A program made the position numbers and the translations under genes. Below the pieces are notes generated by a model that did no database searches, was not told the DNA's origin, and saw only the letters and a list, made by a program, of their open reading frames with translations. A stretch of DNA of 64,000 nt. It comes from Rikenella microfusus. GTDB taxonomy: Bacteria > Bacteroidota > Bacteroidia > Bacteroidales > VadinHA17. This document shows, piece by piece, positions 1-8,912 of this stretch (positions are counted from its first letter, which is position 1; each line of letters opens with the position of its first letter). The stretch lies in NCBI GenBank assembly GCA_020722575.1, contig DYKN01000007.1, positions 1 to 64,000 on the forward strand, given 5' to 3'.

Positions 1-204
1 CTTTTATCTTTAGGGGAAAGAAGAAAAAAGACATTGAACTTCTTTTCTTTCACTCATGGCAGGAATAATGATAGTTGATTTATTTGAGAATTTAGTAAAA
101 TATTTCTCCTCAACAAATTACATGGATTTTAATTGTAATCGATCAAGAGAGATTATTTTATGTGAGAAGAAATGTAAAAATTTACTCCTGAAGTTTCAGT
201 AACA

Positions 205-2358
205 TTACTGATAATTCTTTACCACCTCGATAACTTCCGGCAAGTCCATTCCGATTTTTTTAAGGAACTCTATTTTCGGGACTCCGTTTTTATTCCAGCC
301 GCGTCGTTCATATACGGCATCGAGAAGTTTTTCGAATTGTTCTTCGCGGTATTTTCTTAAAGCTTTTATTTTTTCTTCGGTCGACATTCCTTCCGGGTTA
401 ATTCCGACCTGTTCCCTAAGCTGTTTGTCGTATCGTTCGGCACGCGATTCATATTCTTCCACCGTCACCGGTCCAGCTGCGCGGTATGGCTGACGATCGT
501 GTACCCGGGTGCCATATCCCCGACGAAGGTTAAAGACACGCTGAAAATTATAAACCCTTTCCGAATCTTCTATTAACCGGTACTTATCAAAAGGCTTGCC
601 TGTAACTGCTTTATATATAGTTACATAATTATCTACATGTTCAGGTACTTTGTGAGGTTCGTCAGTCATAGCGTTATTTATGGGTTCCACATCATTCCAT
701 GGCAATTTACATAATCCCACCAGGCCAAACCATGTACGGAACATCGGAAAATAATGGAGTGCTTCGGCTTTATCTTCGAAGGTAGGAATCTGATTGTTTA
801 CCATATCCATAAAGATAAGCCATGCTTCATCATGCTGTGGTCCTTTGTTTGTCATGGCATAGCCGCCCTGTTGTGCGAGCGACTCTTTCGACATGTACTG
901 TGAATATTCCAGCCCTTTGTTCTCCATGGCAATATCAAAAAGGAAATCAGGGGCACCCCAACCCTTTTCAATAAACATCCGTTTCATTTTCCTTACTCCC
1001 AGTCCGGCTATTTTACCGAATCCGACGCCATGGGCTGTCATATGCAGTAATTCAAGTGCGCGTTCGGCATCGCCGAAATGGAGTTCAAAGCCATCTGCCC
1101 TCTCTTTATTAAGTATTCCACGCTGAAAACATTCCATAATAAATGCTGTAACGGTACTCCATGTTATTGTACAGATGCCATAAGTGTCGCAATAAAAGTT
1201 GGCTTCAATAATGTAGGCAGGATCAAAAATACCTGCATTAGAGCCCAAACCGGCTGCATTCTCATATTCAGGTCCGTCAACAAGAACTTTATGTCCCCTG
1301 TATGGGCCGGTTCTGATTTCAAATCCATCAACTCCCTTAGTGCACGACATATTGCATCCTATCCAGCAACCGTCGAACACATTCTGGGTAAAATTCTTTT
1401 TCCATACTGATGAATCGATCTTATAAGCCTCAGGATGACTCCCGTACTGAAAGTTCATAACCGGTAGAAGATCGTGGTCATTCATTATTTCCATCAGATG
1501 TGCTGTTCCCACCTGTCGCATCCTCGACTGTTTGTCGTCGAGTTCCTTTATTTCACGGTTGAAGCGTCTGCCTCTCTCTATAATTGCTTCAAGGTCAACG
1601 ACATTATTCAGGTTACCCTTCACACCCGGCACCTTGCACACAAGAGCCCTTATCTTCTTGTTCCTGAAAACCGTTCCTATACCACCCCTACCTGCCTGTT
1701 TAAGACGAACCTTTTTCCTTCTGGGATCATAAAAACTGAAATTAAGCATCCCGAAAAGCGCATGCTCAGCAGCAATACCGCTTGAGACAACACCTATGTT
1801 CTTTTTCTCCTGCTCATTCTCTGAAAACATATCAGTAAGCTGCTCAGCAAGCAGATGGCTGTCAGTCTCAAGTTTTAACACTTCAAAAATCTGAACTTTA
1901 TGATTGACGCCATCAATAAAAATAAGAATATCCCTCTCAGATTTTCCCTGCATTTCAAGTGCATCATAACCTGAAAATTTAAGAAAAGGACCGAAAAATC
2001 CTCCCACATTACTATCAATCACAAGGTCTGTTGTAGGAGATATGCTCACCACAAGTGATTTGCCAGCACCAGAATATTGTGTTATACCACCAATGGGCCC
2101 GGATGAAATAATTATCTCATTTTCAGGATCATTCCACTTCGTATCCGGTTTTGTAGCATCCCACAATAGTTTCAAACCATATCCCCTGCCACCGATAAAC
2201 TTCTCCTTCATAACCGGTGGAACATCTTTTTCGAAAATCTCCTTCGAACCTACATTTATATATAATATTTTGTCAGTGTATCCCCTCCAGAGAGGTTTCC
2301 AGCTATAGTGCCACTCTTTAATAAGGACAAGATTCTCACCATTGCCTTTTATTTCCAT
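205..2358 (-). CDS. aldehyde:ferredoxin oxidoreductase family protein (tungsten enzyme)
   Basis: Predicted tungstopterin enzyme that oxidises aldehydes to carboxylic acids with ferredoxin as acceptor, in the cytoplasm. The N-terminal AOR domain (about residues 28-240) has the GGRGYG and SSGPIGG signatures; the C-terminal helical domains follow, ending in the RVYNFQRVFNLRRGYG region. Cluster cysteines are Cys331, Cys335 and Cys339, with a fourth in GLCKLPW (Cys550). The first three are spaced CX3CX3C instead of the CX2CX3C of Pyrococcus AOR. At 717 residues it is about 100 longer than the best-known members, with an extra N-terminal stretch of about 28 residues and a charged insert near 620-670. 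It diverges from a DUF364-ThiF-ThiS run that may serve its cofactor. Family assignment is firm; the physiological aldehyde is unknown. Confidence 0.93.
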   Translation of the reverse strand: MEIKGNGENLVLIKEWHYSWKPLWRGYTDKILYINVGSKEIFEKDVPPVMKEKFIGGRGYGLKLLWDATKPDTKWNDPENEIIISSGPIGGITQYSGAGKSLVVSISPTTDLVIDSNVGGFFGPFLKFSGYDALEMQGKSERDILIFIDGVNHKVQIFEVLKLETDSHLLAEQLTDMFSENEQEKKNIGVVSSGIAAEHALFGMLNFSFYDPRRKKVRLKQAGRGGIGTVFRNKKIRALVCKVPGVKGNLNNVVDLEAIIERGRRFNREIKELDDKQSRMRQVGTAHLMEIMNDHDLLPVMNFQYGSHPEAYKIDSSVWKKNFTQNVFDGCWIGCNMSCTKGVDGFEIRTGPYRGHKVLVDGPEYENAAGLGSNAGIFDPAYIIEANFYCDTYGICTITWSTVTAFIMECFQRGILNKERADGFELHFGDAERALELLHMTAHGVGFGKIAGLGVRKMKRMFIEKGWGAPDFLFDIAMENKGLEYSQYMSKESLAQQGGYAMTNKGPQHDEAWLIFMDMVNNQIPTFEDKAEALHYFPMFRTWFGLVGLCKLPWNDVEPINNAMTDEPHKVPEHVDNYVTIYKAVTGKPFDKYRLIEDSERVYNFQRVFNLRRGYGTRVHDRQPYRAAGPVTVEEYESRAERYDKQLREQVGINPEGMSTEEKIKALRKYREEQFEKLLDAVYERRGWNKNGVPKIEFLKKIGMDLPEVIEVVKNYQ

Positions 2359-2383
2359 AAAAAATTGATTAATACAGTTAAAA

Positions 2384-2391
2384 CAAATTTA
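2384..2391 (-). promoter_or_regulatory. candidate -7 element upstream of the AOR gene
   Basis: On the minus strand this reads TAAATTTG, a full match to the Bacteroidota -7 consensus TAnnTTTG, about 26 bases upstream of the AOR start codon. TTTG-like boxes lie upstream, but none has the preferred spacing of about 19 bases, so the -33 element is unclear. Confidence 0.35.
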
Positions 2392-2543
2392 ACCAATAAA
2401 AACAAACAATTTAATGATATAAATCAATTTTTACTGTTTAACGGCTACCTCCGCAATGAAGATCTATCCATTTTCTTAATCTTTTTTAATAGATTTTAAA
2501 TAACTTTATAACCATTGTTAATGAAACCTTTTGTTTTATTCTG

Positions 2544-3269
2544 ATGAAAGAACCTGTTGCTCATTTTTTTGCAAAGGAAGGATTTGACATTTCGTCTGTT
2601 ATGCGTTATGCTATCGGAGAAAAATTTGCGGGTTTAATGCTCAAGGATGGACGTATTGGCATTTGTGCAATCCTTGATGCACAGGTAGACGATTCATTAT
2701 TTACCGGCAGAAGGGTCCCTGACCTTACCAACCATGGCCATAGGATTATACTTAATGCATATTTTAATGCCTTATTTAATTATTCCAGGGAATTACCCTG
2801 TAACTCTGATATTCTTGAAAGAATAGACCTGAAAAAATTTAATAGGATTGTAATTGTAGGTTATTTTGAATCGCTGGTTACAAAATTATTGAATGAAGGA
2901 ATTCGTTTCCGGATTTTCGATAAAGACGGAAATATTGAGAGTGAAAAAATTTCTCCCCTGAACGAGCTTCATTCAGCCCTGAGTGAAGCAGATGCGGCAA
3001 TTATAACCGGATCAACACTGGCAAACAACACTTTTTTGAACCTTACCTCAATCACCCCTGAAGGTTGCAGTATATTTCTACTTGGGCCCTCAAATATTCT
3101 GCATCCAGATATGTTCAGATATAGAAATATAAAGGTTGTATTTGGCTCAGTTTTTGAAAGATTCGACCACAGGGTTCTTGATATGATTACCTTGGGACAT
3201 GGTGCAAGGGATTTTCTTACAGAGAAAAATAAAGTTTGTATTAATCACAAAGCATTCAGTCTACTATGA
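2544..3269 (+). CDS. DUF364-like Rossmann protein (putative metal/pterin-handling)
   Basis: A 241-residue cytoplasmic protein resembling the two-domain DUF4213/DUF364 family. An N-terminal enolase-like part (about 1-90) is followed by a Rossmann-like part starting at RIVIVGYFES (101-110), with an AAIITGSTLANN stretch and a GPSNILHPDMF loop typical of the family. The DUF364 domain has been proposed from structure to bind metals or small pterin-like ligands, but no reaction is established. The next gene overlaps its end by four bases and a ThiS/MoaD-like gene follows, divergent from a tungsten AOR, so a role in metal insertion or cofactor maturation for that enzyme is a reasonable inference. 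The ATG start follows an AT-rich leader with no Shine-Dalgarno, as is normal here. Confidence 0.7.
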   Translation: MKEPVAHFFAKEGFDISSVMRYAIGEKFAGLMLKDGRIGICAILDAQVDDSLFTGRRVPDLTNHGHRIILNAYFNALFNYSRELPCNSDILERIDLKKFNRIVIVGYFESLVTKLLNEGIRFRIFDKDGNIESEKISPLNELHSALSEADAAIITGSTLANNTFLNLTSITPEGCSIFLLGPSNILHPDMFRYRNIKVVFGSVFERFDHRVLDMITLGHGARDFLTEKNKVCINHKAFSLL

Positions 3270-3862
3270 GATTCTCAGAGATTAAAAAGTATCTGTCAAA
3301 ATTCAGAGTTGGTATTGCAGGAGCAGGCGGACTGGGTTCAAACTGTGCCGCAGCACTTGCAAGATGCGGGACAGGTACTCTTGTTATATGCGATTTTGAT
3401 ATTGTGGAAGAAGAGAATCTAAACCGGCAATTTTATTTCAGGTCTCAGACCGGAATGAAAAAAACTGATGCTCTGAAAGAAAACATAAGGAAAATTGATC
3501 CTTCAGTAAATGTTATAGCACATGATGTGGTACTGAACAGGGATAATATCCCGGAAATTTTTTCTGGATGTGATGTAATTGTGGAAGCTTTTGACAGGGC
3601 CGACATGAAAGAAATGATTGTTGAAGCGGTACAGACCAGGATGTTAGGAGTACCACTTATTGTGGGATCGGGTCTGGCAGGTTGGGGGAAAAATGAATCT
3701 TTGAAAAGCCGTAAAATTGACGACTATCTTTATGTTTGTGGTGATGAAAGCGCGGAAGTGTCGGACGAAAACCCACCCCTTGCTCCCAGAGTTGGTATTG
3801 TGGCAAATATGCAGGCAAACCTTGTTGTTGAAATATTGATGAGGAAAAATGATGCAAGATGA
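3266..3862 (+). CDS. ThiF/MoeB-family adenylyltransferase
   Basis: E1-like enzyme predicted to adenylate the C-terminal glycine of a ThiS/MoaD sulfur carrier. The nucleotide-binding motif GAGGLGSN is at 19-26, the acidic strand end CDFDIVEEENLNRQ at 42-55, and Asn/Arg residues of the NRQFYF motif follow. At 198 residues it belongs to the short ThiF-like class: it lacks the C-terminal rhodanese domain and the zinc CxxC pairs of larger MoeB proteins. It overlaps the DUF364-like gene by four bases and the carrier gene by four bases, so the three are almost certainly one transcript. No thiamin gene (thiC, thiG, thiH, thiE) is nearby; given the neighbouring AOR, molybdo/tungstopterin sulfur transfer is as likely as thiamin synthesis. 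Confidence 0.85.
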   Translation: MRFSEIKKYLSKFRVGIAGAGGLGSNCAAALARCGTGTLVICDFDIVEEENLNRQFYFRSQTGMKKTDALKENIRKIDPSVNVIAHDVVLNRDNIPEIFSGCDVIVEAFDRADMKEMIVEAVQTRMLGVPLIVGSGLAGWGKNESLKSRKIDDYLYVCGDESAEVSDENPPLAPRVGIVANMQANLVVEILMRKNDAR

Positions 3863-4062
3863 AAATAATACTTAACAACCGGAATGAAGAATTCAATGCT
3901 GAAATACTTACCGTTCAGCAACTTCTCGAACTAAAAAAATTCTCTTTCAGAATGCGTACTGTAAAGGTAAACGGCAGGTTTATACCTTCATCTGAATATG
4001 AAAACACTTTTATCAACGACGGAGATAATTTGCAGGTAATATACTTAATGAGCGGAGGATAA
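3859..4062 (+). CDS. ThiS/MoaD-family sulfur carrier protein
   Basis: A 67-residue ubiquitin-fold protein ending in Ser-Gly-Gly, the diglycine tail that is adenylated and thiocarboxylated in ThiS and MoaD. The VNGRFIPSSEY stretch (38-48) and INDGDNLQVIYLMSGG (52-67) match the family's conserved turn and tail. It overlaps the end of the ThiF-like gene by four bases and is presumably its substrate. It could feed thiamin synthesis or pterin dithiolene formation; the AOR next door favours the second, but that is inference. Confidence 0.85.
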   Translation: MKIILNNRNEEFNAEILTVQQLLELKKFSFRMRTVKVNGRFIPSSEYENTFINDGDNLQVIYLMSGG

Positions 4063-4095
4063 TGTTTAATTAAAAATTATTAATAATTTTGAATT

Positions 4096-4428
4096 GTGAA
4101 AATAAAATTCAAATATTCCGATAAAATACCTCCCATTTTCAGGAACAAATACTTCGTTGCCGTTGCATCTTTTTTGCTCTGGATTACATTCTTTGATGCC
4201 AATAATCTTATTGACAGGATAAAACAAATAAATCAATTGCACCGTCTGGAAAAAGAAAAAGAATATTATGAAGAGAAGATTGCCAGAGAAAAAGAGATGT
4301 TGAATAAACTCCGGACTGATGACGAATATCTCGAAAAATTTGCAAGGGAACAATACATGATGAAGAAAAAGAATGAGGATCTGTTTGTAGTTTTAACCCG
4401 GGAAGAAAATAAGCATATTAAGAAATAG
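4096..4428 (+). CDS. FtsB/DivIC-family septum formation protein
   Basis: A 110-residue single-pass inner membrane protein: short basic N-terminus, one hydrophobic segment (about 19-33), then a long charged coiled coil (about 38-80) and a LRTDDEYLEKFAREQYMM stretch. This matches DivIC/FtsB, whose periplasmic coiled coil pairs with FtsL and FtsQ in the divisome. The C-terminal EKFAREQYMMKKKNEDLFVV segment is the most conserved part in Bacteroidota. The GTG start at 4096 puts the membrane segment in its usual place. It follows the ThiS-like gene by 33 bases and converges on the glycosyltransferase. Confidence 0.85.
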   Translation: MKIKFKYSDKIPPIFRNKYFVAVASFLLWITFFDANNLIDRIKQINQLHRLEKEKEYYEEKIAREKEMLNKLRTDDEYLEKFAREQYMMKKKNEDLFVVLTREENKHIKK

Positions 4429-4433
4429 AATTT

Positions 4434-5684
4434 TTATTCAGCATATTCAAGTTTTCTAAAATATCTGACAAGCCCCTTTAAGTCAGTGGGATAATTTTTT
4501 AATTCGAGTTTCTCCAGTAGTGTTAATGCAGCAACATCAGGAGGAAGCTTGCTATATATGTTTTTATTATGCACATAATTCAGGAATTTGATTACCCTGA
4601 ACATATTGAACCATCCAAAAAATCTTTTCAGGAAGGTTTCAGCAGATGATGTGTTGAACTTTATTTCAGCAATCTTATTGTGCCATTCATCTGGACTTAT
4701 AAATTCCTGTAATGGTGGCGGTAAGATTGGGAAAAGCGAGTAGAGGTCTGAAATATTCTGTCTGGCTGATTCAGATATTTTTGAAAAAAGTGTTTTAAGG
4801 TCGTCAAATGCTGCCGGGTTATAGGTAAGCAGTGTTTTTTCTCCATTTTCGATAATTCTGTGTATTGTGGCGCCTGTTCCGAATGGAACTCTTTGAGAAG
4901 CACGGGGTGACGGATAAACAGCTGTTTTATTCAGGTTGAAATATCCTCCTGCCGATAAAAGTTTCTGGATAAAATAGAAGTCCTCTCCGGCCTGTCGTCT
5001 GTTCATCCCCCCTGCCATCATATAAGCTGATGCTTTCACGGCCATGCATGATCCGACGGTATGAAATACCCAGGGATAACCTGTATAGCGAAGAGCCTGA
5101 TAATAATACCGAAGATGCAACTCATAATGGGCTGCAGCCTGGTAATATTCAGCAGGGAAATCGGTTCCTTCAAGAGGATGCTCAAAGTAAATTGAACATC
5201 CTTTCCTATTTTTGATATTTAAAAGCTCACTTTCAATTACAACAAGATAATTTTCCTTAACTGTGCAGTCAGCATCGAGACTTACTATTACACCATCATC
5301 ATGTCGAATATTGAGAAAACGGGAAAGAGCTTCGTCCATACCCGCCTTACGTGCCATACCCACCCCCCATTTTTTAAAAGGAGGTGTTCCAAGATCTGCA
5401 ATGTGAAGTGTGAAAGGAAGAAACGATTTACTTTTTTCCCACTCATTAATGTTCTTTATTGTAAGAAGATTATTTTCAACTATCTCAAAAGTAGAACCCT
5501 GAGGTGCATTAATTATTACCAGTACTTCGGTGTGGCACCTGGTGGGTGTGCATGAGTAAAGTGATTCAAGAGTCTGAGTTATATCTGGTTCGTTAAAGGA
5601 AGGTATAACAACGATTATTCCCGTTTCAGGATGAGGTGGCTCATTAACCAGAACCGGGAACAATTTTTTTTCTGACGACCACAC
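4434..5684 (-). CDS. family 2 glycosyltransferase
   Basis: GT-A fold glycosyltransferase of about 416 residues. The start of the fold is seen in IIVVIPSFNEPD (23-34), the metal/nucleotide-sugar DxD motif in SLDADC (135-140), and the catalytic acid region in GED (233-235). No membrane segment is obvious, so it is probably a cytosolic or peripheral enzyme. Donor and acceptor cannot be told from sequence. The start is uncertain: no ATG is available; the GTG at 5684 is used, but the frame stays open upstream into the end of the OmpH-like gene, so translation may be coupled to it. Confidence 0.8.
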   Translation of the reverse strand: MWSSEKKLFPVLVNEPPHPETGIIVVIPSFNEPDITQTLESLYSCTPTRCHTEVLVIINAPQGSTFEIVENNLLTIKNINEWEKSKSFLPFTLHIADLGTPPFKKWGVGMARKAGMDEALSRFLNIRHDDGVIVSLDADCTVKENYLVVIESELLNIKNRKGCSIYFEHPLEGTDFPAEYYQAAAHYELHLRYYYQALRYTGYPWVFHTVGSCMAVKASAYMMAGGMNRRQAGEDFYFIQKLLSAGGYFNLNKTAVYPSPRASQRVPFGTGATIHRIIENGEKTLLTYNPAAFDDLKTLFSKISESARQNISDLYSLFPILPPPLQEFISPDEWHNKIAEIKFNTSSAETFLKRFFGWFNMFRVIKFLNYVHNKNIYSKLPPDVAALTLLEKLELKNYPTDLKGLVRYFRKLEYAE

Positions 5685-5703
5685 CTTAGAAAGCAGGTTC
5701 AGG

Positions 5704-6315
5704 CTATTCTTGCTCGGATTTTTTTTCGGAACGGTACTTTAAATTTATATCATCAAGTACTTTCTGAGTAATGTCGAGGACTGAGTCGCTGTAAAGCACA
5801 GGACCTCCAAAACTTTTTCCAAGGATAAACTGATAGTTATAAGCACTTTTGTTCTCTTCCAGAAACTTTGTAATATAATCAATAATCTGTCTGTTCATAA
5901 CCTGTTCTTCTTCAATCAGTTCATTCTGCAGGCGATCTCTGAGCTCTATCAGATCCTGCTGTTGCTGAAGGAGTGCCTGCTGCATCTGCTCTGCAGTAGC
6001 CCTTGTAACGAGTCCTTTATTGACTTTTTCCTGAAAATCTTTAAGATCTCTTTCATATTTTGAACCTTTTGAGCTGAGTTCAGCTTCGGCATTTTTTTGT
6101 TTGTTGAGCAGATCGTTCCGCCTATCGGCAAACATGTCAAAATTTAAGACAATTGTATCAATATTTACATAAACAATGCCCTGAGACTCTGTCGGTGTTT
6201 TTGCTTCAGAAGAAGTTTCACCAGCATGTTTCTTACCGGTAAAATGTAAAATATAAAGTCCGGCTACTGCCAGAAACAAAATCACAAATAGACTAATTGA
6301 TAAATTTTTCATCAT
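5704..6315 (-). CDS. OmpH/Skp-family periplasmic chaperone-like protein
   Basis: A 203-residue exported or membrane-anchored protein with a hydrophobic N-terminus (about 5-26) followed by a conserved strand (GIVYVNIDTIVLNFD) and a long glutamine-rich coiled coil (about 75-150). This is the Skp/OmpH architecture used to hold unfolded outer-membrane proteins in the periplasm. It is longer than the two OmpH genes beside bamA, has no clear signal-peptidase site and may stay anchored by its N-terminal helix. The C-terminal SEKKSEQE tail is charged. The glycosyltransferase follows, possibly translationally coupled. Confidence 0.82.
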   Translation of the reverse strand: MMKNLSISLFVILFLAVAGLYILHFTGKKHAGETSSEAKTPTESQGIVYVNIDTIVLNFDMFADRRNDLLNKQKNAEAELSSKGSKYERDLKDFQEKVNKGLVTRATAEQMQQALLQQQQDLIELRDRLQNELIEEEQVMNRQIIDYITKFLEENKSAYNYQFILGKSFGGPVLYSDSVLDITQKVLDDINLKYRSEKKSEQE

Positions 6316-6413
6316 TTCTATCTTAAAGTTTACTGCCGCAAATATAATTAAATATAGAAGAAAAATGTCAAAATGTAGAGGAGTGTTTTTAAAGACATTT
6401 AAGGATGATTACC

Positions 6414-7418
6414 TCAGAATTCCGGACAGGGTATTGCACGTATTCGTCTTTTATAGCCTGTAATTGAGAAGGATGTAAATTCGTAAATTAAAGATATTTC
6501 GTGTGCTCCGGCTGTTGAGGTGATGAGGTTTGAAATTGTGAAGTCGTAACTGTAGCCTATATGCAGGTTATCAGTTTTAATACCAATTAGTCCGATTATT
6601 GCATCACCAGCCTGGGATGTAACAAAAGGTATTCCGCGGTACCATAACCCGAATATTATAGGGCTTTTGTGATAATATAGTCCTATGTCGGTCTGATAGA
6701 ATTTCCCCTGTGTCTGGAAGTTAGTAGCAATGGCAAGTGATTCAATCATTTTGGTTCGTAGGCGTGTATTACCTATAATTCTTACACCTCCAAATAGATT
6801 AAATTTCATTGCCAGCTGAGCCTCATCCCCATAAAATGATTGTTTCGGGGTGAACATGTGATCGAGTGTAAAACCTGCCCAAATCTGATCGTTATATACG
6901 AGAGCTGATGCAGCAAAATCAACATCGGCCACTTTATCGAAGGGAGGTGGAGTGACAGGAGGTGTTGTCCCGCTACCTGTTATCTGACTGTTGAAAATAA
7001 GCTTATAGATATTAAGTCCGAGGTAATAAAATTTGAAATGTACTCCCGGTCTTATGTGCCAGTCCTGTGTAATATTGAAGTCGTAGGAATATAGCAAGCC
7101 TATATTTGTAGTACTCAGATCTCCTGAACCTGCCACATCGTAGGTGGCAAGTACTCCGATACCTGAGCTGAAGTTTGGCATTGCCTTGTCAAATGCAATG
7201 CTATATGTATGAAAAACCCCAGGTATAGCCGGCCACTGATTACGGTAATTGACTCCTAACCTGAACTCCTCTGTTGCACCAGCAAAAGATGGAGCAAGAT
7301 ATAACTGGTTGGCATAAAACTGGGAAAACGTTGGATCCTGCCCGAATAAATTATTAGTTAGCAGGAGTATAAGTGATATTACAGAATATATAAATCTCTT
7401 AACCAAAATATAAGGCAT
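6414..7418 (-). CDS. PorP/SprF-family outer membrane protein (T9SS-associated)
   Basis: A 334-residue outer-membrane beta-barrel with a signal peptide (about 1-26, cleaved near LFGQDP) and the family opening DPTFSQFYANQLYLAPSFAG, then the NYRNQWP motif near residue 53. PorP/SprF proteins sit in the outer membrane and partner with T9SS substrates that carry type B (CHU_C) C-terminal domains. Such a domain ends the next gene upstream (7601-8887), which fits a dedicated pair. The 180 bases between them leave room for a separate promoter, so co-transcription is not certain. Barrel strands are visible as alternating hydrophobic/aromatic stretches to the end. Confidence 0.92.
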   Translation of the reverse strand: MPYILVKRFIYSVISLILLLTNNLFGQDPTFSQFYANQLYLAPSFAGATEEFRLGVNYRNQWPAIPGVFHTYSIAFDKAMPNFSSGIGVLATYDVAGSGDLSTTNIGLLYSYDFNITQDWHIRPGVHFKFYYLGLNIYKLIFNSQITGSGTTPPVTPPPFDKVADVDFAASALVYNDQIWAGFTLDHMFTPKQSFYGDEAQLAMKFNLFGGVRIIGNTRLRTKMIESLAIATNFQTQGKFYQTDIGLYYHKSPIIFGLWYRGIPFVTSQAGDAIIGLIGIKTDNLHIGYSYDFTISNLITSTAGAHEISLIYEFTSFSITGYKRRIRAIPCPEF

Positions 7419-7600
7419 TTGGTTTCAATTACGAAAATAGTTATTTGATTTCAATTCCATATATCTTTAAACGATATTTTTAACAAAAGGATACAGCAAT
7501 AGTAATTTATGCAATAAGAAATATCAAAAAATTTAGATTAATATAGGATTTTTTTTGATTAACAATGCTATTATTTTGACAGGAAGCGTCAGCTAATATC

Positions 7601-8887
7601 TCAATTACTCCTGAGCAAGGTTACATCCCCTATCTTTACGAATGCTTCACCATTTTTAAAGGTTCCGCTTGCTTTCCAGATATAGACGCCAGGTTCGCAG
7701 AGGTTACCTTTGTTATATCCATCCCATCCGATGTTAATATCGTTGCTTTCAAAAACCAGTATCCCATTTCTGGTGAAAATTTTAAGGTTATATTCAGCTA
7801 CACCATGTGCTACGGGATGGAAAATATGTGCAAAGGCATCACTTGTTGCATTGTAAAGTCCTCCTGTGGGGCCATATTTGTTGGGCATGAATGCGTTTGG
7901 AAATCTTATATAATAGCTGGTATGGCCGGTTATATTAAAGAAAGTTGAGGTATCAACACATCCATGTTCCGACCACACTGTAAGTTTTATGTTATATGTA
8001 CCCAATTTTTCATACTTATGGGTCGGTTCAAATGCCATTGAGGATGTTCCATCGCCAAACTCCCACCTGTATTTCACGGCACCTGTGGAATAATTTATCA
8101 TTTGAAGTAAATCGTTATCAGACGAGGGGTCGGGTTCCTGAACCTCGAAACGGGCTTCTGGCCGTGGATATACAGTTATCACATCTGAAGCACTCGCAAA
8201 TATTCCTGATGATCTGTACACATTCAGTGTTACCAGGTAAGTACCCGGATTGTCATATATCCACTCGGGGTTAACCTGTGATGAACTCCCTCCATCCCCA
8301 AATGACCAGTGGCATGAATCAAAAAGTGATGATTTGTTGAAAAATTTAACTTTTAATGGGGTACAACCATCGCTTGCAGAAATCTTGAACGAAGCCAGAG
8401 GAGTTTTCATAAGGTCTACTGAAATATTTTTATCAGTAATGGAAACAGTTATATCCTTCTTATCGATCGAATCGCCAGCTGGTTCTATAAGAATATTGCC
8501 TTTATCAGCATCCTTAATAACCTCCTGCGACTCTCTGGCCCCCTGTCGCGAAACAGGTTCCTGTCTCTTTTCAAATTTCAAACCCTTAAGGTTCTGAACC
8601 TCTCTACCAGCTTCATTATTAATAATTGTATCCGATATTATTTTTGGCTTTCCTGGTATTGATTCAGGTTTAATAACATCTTCACTACCGACATCCGAAA
8701 AAAGGAGCAGAGCGGCCACAATACCGGCAACTATCAGTCCGCCAAGATAATATATGTTAAACTTTACAGGATTAAAATGCAGAAACTCCTTAACTGCCAG
8801 TTTCTTCATTACTCTCTGCCTGACAGCCATCGAAGGTATCGCATCTGCATTTTCCAGCTTGCTCCTGAATAGTTCCTCCAGTTCCAT
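7601..8887 (-). CDS. anti-sigma-like transmembrane protein with PKD domains and CHU_C-type C-terminal domain
   Basis: Unusual composite of 428 residues. The short N-terminus (MELEELFRSKLENADAIPS...) resembles the cytoplasmic part of Bacteroidota ECF anti-sigma factors. One transmembrane helix (about 46-64) follows, then a charged linker (65-160), two PKD-like domains (about 166-243 and 246-321, with WSFGDG at 194-199 and WEFGDG at 275-280), and a gliding-motility-associated CHU_C domain (about 325-428; FPNAFMPN, IFTRNGILVFES, GWDGYNKG). It lies directly after an ECF sigma gene and before a PorP/SprF gene. The inferred role is to hold the sigma factor at the inner membrane while the distal domain contacts an outer-membrane partner. 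The ATG at 8887 is preferred over an in-frame GTG at 8908. There is no cleavable signal peptide, so a classical T9SS cargo role is unlikely. Confidence 0.82.
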   Translation of the reverse strand: MELEELFRSKLENADAIPSMAVRQRVMKKLAVKEFLHFNPVKFNIYYLGGLIVAGIVAALLLFSDVGSEDVIKPESIPGKPKIISDTIINNEAGREVQNLKGLKFEKRQEPVSRQGARESQEVIKDADKGNILIEPAGDSIDKKDITVSITDKNISVDLMKTPLASFKISASDGCTPLKVKFFNKSSLFDSCHWSFGDGGSSSQVNPEWIYDNPGTYLVTLNVYRSSGIFASASDVITVYPRPEARFEVQEPDPSSDNDLLQMINYSTGAVKYRWEFGDGTSSMAFEPTHKYEKLGTYNIKLTVWSEHGCVDTSTFFNITGHTSYYIRFPNAFMPNKYGPTGGLYNATSDAFAHIFHPVAHGVAEYNLKIFTRNGILVFESNDINIGWDGYNKGNLCEPGVYIWKASGTFKNGEAFVKIGDVTLLRSN

Positions 8888-8912
8888 ATTTCTTTTATCC
8901 CCTTTCACCTGT

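Noticed and set aside
1..204. Purine/pyrimidine inverted stretches (AAAGAAG...CTTCTTTT) at the window edge read as a terminator
   Set aside because: Pairing is imperfect and low-complexity; its gene context beyond position 1 is not visible.
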